From the NCBI RefSeq assembly GCF_008692605.1, contig NZ_LFCT01000026.1, positions 1-64,000 on the forward strand: a stretch of 64,000 bases of DNA, given 5' to 3'. How positions within the stretch are numbered: position 1 is the first letter of the stretch; every line of letters starts with the position of its first letter. Below are positions 63,587 to 64,000 of this stretch, piece after piece. The position numbers and the translations under genes are program-made. The notes below the pieces were generated by a model. That model was not told the DNA's origin. It saw nothing but the letters and a program-made list of their open reading frames with translations, and did no database searches. Source of the stretch: Sphingobium estronivorans. GTDB taxonomy: Bacteria > Pseudomonadota > Alphaproteobacteria > Sphingomonadales > Sphingomonadaceae.

Positions 63587-64000
63587 TCAGACCAGGCTGA
63601 TTTTCCGGGTTGCTTCAGGCCCGATCAAGGCCGCGAGCAGAAGCAGCCCGCGCTGCAATCGTTCCCGCGAAATGCTTCCCCCTATGGAAACGCGCAGCGC
63701 CGGGATCGTGGCGGACCGTTCCACCGCGAAGGCGTCGCTGGCGATGGCGGACAATCCGTGCTGGCGCAGGGCGTCGGCAATATGGCGGGGATCGGCGCCT
63801 TCGGGGAGCGGGATCCAGAGGTGATAGCCTTCCTCCCGCGATTGAAAGGATCCATGAGGAAGGCATTTGCGGGCAAGGGCCTGGCGTTGCCGGGCCTCCT
63901 CCCGGACCTCCCCCGCCAGCCTTTGGAAAACGCCGCTGCGAACCCAGTCGGCAACGACCGCCGCGTTCAGCGGAGGCGCCATGATGGCGGTTTCATGCAT
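63587..64000 (-). CDS. MocR/PdxR-type GntR regulator, C-terminal part, cut by window end
   Basis: The frame is open to the right edge of the window, and 137 codons are visible. They match the C-terminal small domain of fold type I aminotransferases as found in MocR/PdxR regulators: ADWVRSGVFQRLAGEVREEA, then a GYHLWIPLPEGADPRHIADA segment and a final ALRVSIGGSISRERLQRGL. The N-terminal GntR helix-turn-helix and the PLP-lysine region lie beyond the window, so an ordinary aminotransferase cannot be excluded. It converges with the SDR gene. Confidence 0.75.
   Translation of the reverse strand: MHETAIMAPPLNAAVVADWVRSGVFQRLAGEVREEARQRQALARKCLPHGSFQSREEGYHLWIPLPEGADPRHIADALRQHGLSAIASDAFAVERSATIPALRVSIGGSISRERLQRGLLLLAALIGPEATRKISLV

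Overview
The window reads as a high-GC chromosomal segment of a sphingomonad-type alphaproteobacterium (Sphingobium, Novosphingobium or Sphingopyxis are the closest fits I can offer without a search). This rests on the codon use, two large TonB-dependent receptors, regulators with two TetR domains in tandem, many acyl-CoA and short-chain dehydrogenase genes, and an alternative complex III operon joined to a caa3-type oxidase. I saw no rRNA, tRNA, CRISPR array or replication origin. It looks like a catabolic accessory region punctuated by IS and gene relics.

Layout. 1-569: right end of an IS66-family element. 716-4404: secreted sulfatase and a divergent tandem-TetR regulator, with a palindrome between them. 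4500-8493: an IS3 orfA relic, a GntR/FCD regulator with its probable operator, then an SDR-acyl-CoA dehydrogenase-phosphotransferase set resembling the 4-hydroxyacyl-CoA (levulinate/ACAD11) pathway. 8622-10990: Fsr-like exporter, AraC regulator and a LysR relic. 11287-18455: a small membrane protein, then a cell-surface signalling locus (ECF sigma factor, FecR-type anti-sigma factor, STN-containing receptor) whose receptor operon carries two exported DUF1214-type proteins. 18779-23010: a frameshifted hybrid histidine kinase, an exonuclease III relic, a hemerythrin-like protein and an MgtC-like membrane protein.

23197-34683 is one minus-strand operon of twelve genes, actABCDEF, a small membrane protein, sco, ctaCDE and subunit IV. 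Every adjacent pair overlaps by 4 to 11 bases. It encodes quinol oxidation by alternative complex III feeding a caa3-type, A2-like terminal oxidase. 35002-37743: a Gln-rich small protein with a clear terminator, a Crp/Fnr regulator and D-serine dehydratase. 38143-45042: a beta-oxidation-type operon (two SDRs, two acyl-CoA dehydrogenases, thiolase) with short gene relics, controlled by a divergent second tandem-TetR protein. 45308-48412: a second large TonB-dependent receptor.

48544-53704: urea-transporter-like protein, quinone-oxidoreductase-like protein, BKACE-type beta-keto acid cleavage enzyme, LysR regulator and a fatty acid hydroxylase-like membrane di-iron protein. 53780-60663: a divergent catabolic locus. 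An IclR regulator, a DUF6282-type hydrolase and a bicupin run leftward. An HpaI-type aldolase, an MFS acid transporter and a DcaP-like porin run rightward. Together they suggest uptake of an unknown organic acid and its breakdown to a pyruvate-type product. 61237-64000: OmpA-family protein, a possible 28-residue membrane peptide, an SDR, and the C-terminal part of a MocR/PdxR-type regulator cut by the window end.

The best candidates for something undescribed are the 53780-60663 catabolic locus, the sigma/anti-sigma/receptor locus with paired DUF1214 proteins, and the fully overlapping twelve-gene respiratory operon whose first gene lacks an obvious start codon.
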